In this document: piece after piece, positions 57,001 through 60,000 of the stretch
How positions within the stretch are numbered: the first letter of the stretch is position 1
Layout of the letters: each line of letters begins with the position of its first letter
Assembly (NCBI RefSeq): GCF_015832195.1
Contig: NC_052018.1
Location: 65,037,666-65,101,665 of the forward strand
Direction: 5' to 3'
DNA: 64,000 nucleotides
From: Motacilla alba alba
Taxonomy: Eukaryota > Chordata > Aves > Passeriformes > Motacillidae
Position numbers and translations under genes: made by a program
Notes under the pieces: model-generated
Databases searched by the model: none
Seen by the model: only the letters and a program-made list of their open reading frames with translations
What the model was told of the DNA's origin: nothing

Positions 57001-60000
57001 CTGGTTGTGTGGCATTGCCAGGATTGTGAGGAGGTGAAGCAGTGAAACAGTGGGGTGAGAATGTTTTACTTGTTTCACTGTCAAAGTGGCTGAAGCCTAA
57101 CTTGAATACACACGTTTCTTGGTACCTGACTGGAAGGAGCAAAATAAACTCTATAATTGTTTGTAATTAAAGATTAATTTGTTCACTTGGCTTTATGCTG
57201 CTCTTTCTGGAGAGTGTGGGAGGAAGATCTGGCCTTTTTTTCTTGTTTCTGCAGACTGGAATATTATGCTGTCCCTGTATAACTTTTATTGGTTTCCAAG
57301 CAGCTTTGAAAAATAAAAAGCTATAAATAGACTACCACTCCAGTGTATTTGATTGTTTCTTTTGGGTGGAAGCTTTCTGCTGTCAGTAGAAACATATTTA
57401 TTTTGTCGCAATTGCTGATGGAGATCTGTGTTAGAGAGCCTTGCTGTTGATATAGAATCCGGAGTCTCTGGGTTGTGGAAAGAAGTGAGGCCTGAAGAAT
57501 GTTTTATTGCTCAGTATAATGTTATATCTAACTATATGATACTTGTAATTGGAAGAGGATTTTATTCTGTCTGACTTTTTCCAGGGATTGTAACCAGTTT
57601 ACGTTCAATGAGGGAGGAAAAAAAGGTCATATTTCTCCTTCCCTCACTTTTAGATTTTGTTGATCTGCTAAAAATCATAAGTTTGTATGTGTGTGCGTGT
57701 AAAAGTGCTCCATTAATTAAAAAGGCCTGAAAATGTTTTGGTAGTAAAATATTTTAAGAAGGACTTGTGGTTTTTCACATGTACAAGGACATTTAAGTAA
57801 CAAAGCTGCTATTTCTCTCTCCACCTTGGACTCTAGATCATTAGTCAGAAAAATCGCCTGTCTGAAAGTCAGGAAAAAGCTGTAAATCTGAAGAAGGATT
57901 TGGCAGAGATGCAAGAATGGATGACCCAAGCTGAAGAAGAATATTTGGAGAAAGATTTTGAATACAAGTCCCCTGAAGAGCTAGAGAATGCAGTAGAGGA
58001 AATGAAGGTCAGCAATGCCAGCTCATTGTACAAGCCTGATTAAAGAGAAACAGAACCTTAAAGCTTTGGGGGTTGACCTTTTATGGAATTATATTTGTGG
58101 AAAGGAGCTCAGGTCATGACAAGATTAATGGTATTTTTCATCTTTGCTTTGTGGAATTTTTGATTTTTAAAGCATAAACTGTAAAAGCAGATGTTCTTTT
58201 TGGCCATGAGGGGTAGGGAGTTCATAATAAATAACAGCTTGCTCAGCTGTTGAGTCAGGCTTTTTATGTATAGCATATTAAACACTAGGAATATGGGAAA
58301 ATTTTACAGGAGACAAAACTTGAGAAAGGTTGTCAAACTTTTAAAATTAAAATTAAAGTGTCATCTTTAATTTCTATCTAAATTAGTGGTTGTGAAAACA
58401 TTCTTCTGCTTCTATCACTTGGATCTCAGTTTCTTATCCCCTAAATATTCTAATTCCACATTTAGAAAATCACTTTAAAACAGGTGTGTTGTAAGGTTAT
58501 CATATGTTCATCATCTGTTGCAAACAGGGATTTTAATTTTTTTTTAATATCATCAGTTGGAAGAGATCCAAAAGGATCAGTGAGTGATACTGATCCCTGC
58601 TTCTCTTATTTTTGAGTCTGGTGGCCAAATAAACAGAGAGGAAGGAGATATTTTTGTCTCATTATAATATTGTCAGTTGAACAGATAATTTTCTTGGATG
58701 TATGTATAGAGTAAATAATTCCCTACTTTTTAATCTAGGAGTTCAGTCATATCTTCATAAATTTTTTATTTGTGTACACTTTTCAAATGAGTATCCACTA
58801 TACTGTTACTTGGTGGACAATTAAAAAAAATTCTCCCTTACAAGTGCTTTAATGAAGCCATTTGAAGTTTTGAATTGTCCCTTTTGAAGGGGTTTTCTGA
58901 AGCTGTCCTTAACAAGCGTTTTCATATATTCATGTCCTTTGAAGCCACTTGAGATCACATAGTCTGACAGCTGTCTGAACACAAGCCAAGGGAAGAAAGA
59001 GCCTTCTTTTCATTGGCAAATCTGTGAGACTTTTAGAACATTTACCTTTGTCAAATCCAGATTATATTATGTATATTATGACAGTTATGTCAGTGAGTCT
59101 GTAAGCTTATTGTAACACTTAAAATTCCCTTTCATTTGCAGCAACAATATTATTCTGGGACTACTTTTAGGACTGGGAAAAAGCACTCTCTGGCTTTGGC
59201 TCTTTTTTGCATATGCTCTCATTTGAACAGAGAGTGGAACTCCTGCTGACAGGAAGAATACATTTAAGGAGGAATTAGTATAAGATAAGACTGTGTGGAT
59301 TTTGAAAATCCTTCCATAAAATATATATAAAATTTTTTATTCTTTGCCCTTCTAATATCTGACTTTTTTATTGCCTTATATCTAGAAGACATCTTGAAAT
59401 ATATATACAAAAGTTGTGCTAAATTCTACTATAAAGTGCAATGCCTTATTTATCAGAGGTATTTCAATTTCATAAAATTGTTCTTGAAACCTGAAAAGAA
59501 AGATACAGAGCAGTCTCTAGTTCTGAAGCCTTTTATTTGTCTCAGTGGGGAGACTCAGACTGGTCTGCCTGATCTGTCTTCCAGCTATCCTTCTTCCTCA
59601 GTTCTGGCTAAGGCAAAATTTGACAAGTGACAATACAGTTTCTCCAGACCTGCATGTTGGGAGTTGTACTGTACTTACCCTGTGTATGTGTTGCCAGGCT
59701 CCTCTGAGTGTAGTTTGAACGAATTCTTCTAGCTGTCCTTTTTGTGTGTTCCTCGAGCACACCCAACAGCTGTGAGGGAGGTTCCAGCTTTGTAATTGCA
59801 CATGTCCTGGGTAATTACATCATCTTTCCTGGATAAGTTTGGGAGATAGTTACTGAGCTCTGAGACACATAATTTCTGTAAATTCACCCTACCTTTTTCT
59901 TCCTGATATACTTGTTTTTTAGGAAATATCTATTTTTTCTGCATAATTTGGTTTGTTGTTTTTTAATTTGCATGATAGCATAGAAATAGCACTGAACTTA

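Noticed and set aside
58930..58985. Additional old CR1 or other interspersed repeat
   Set aside because: Only a few words (GAGATCACATAGTCTGAC) resemble CR1; not enough to call.
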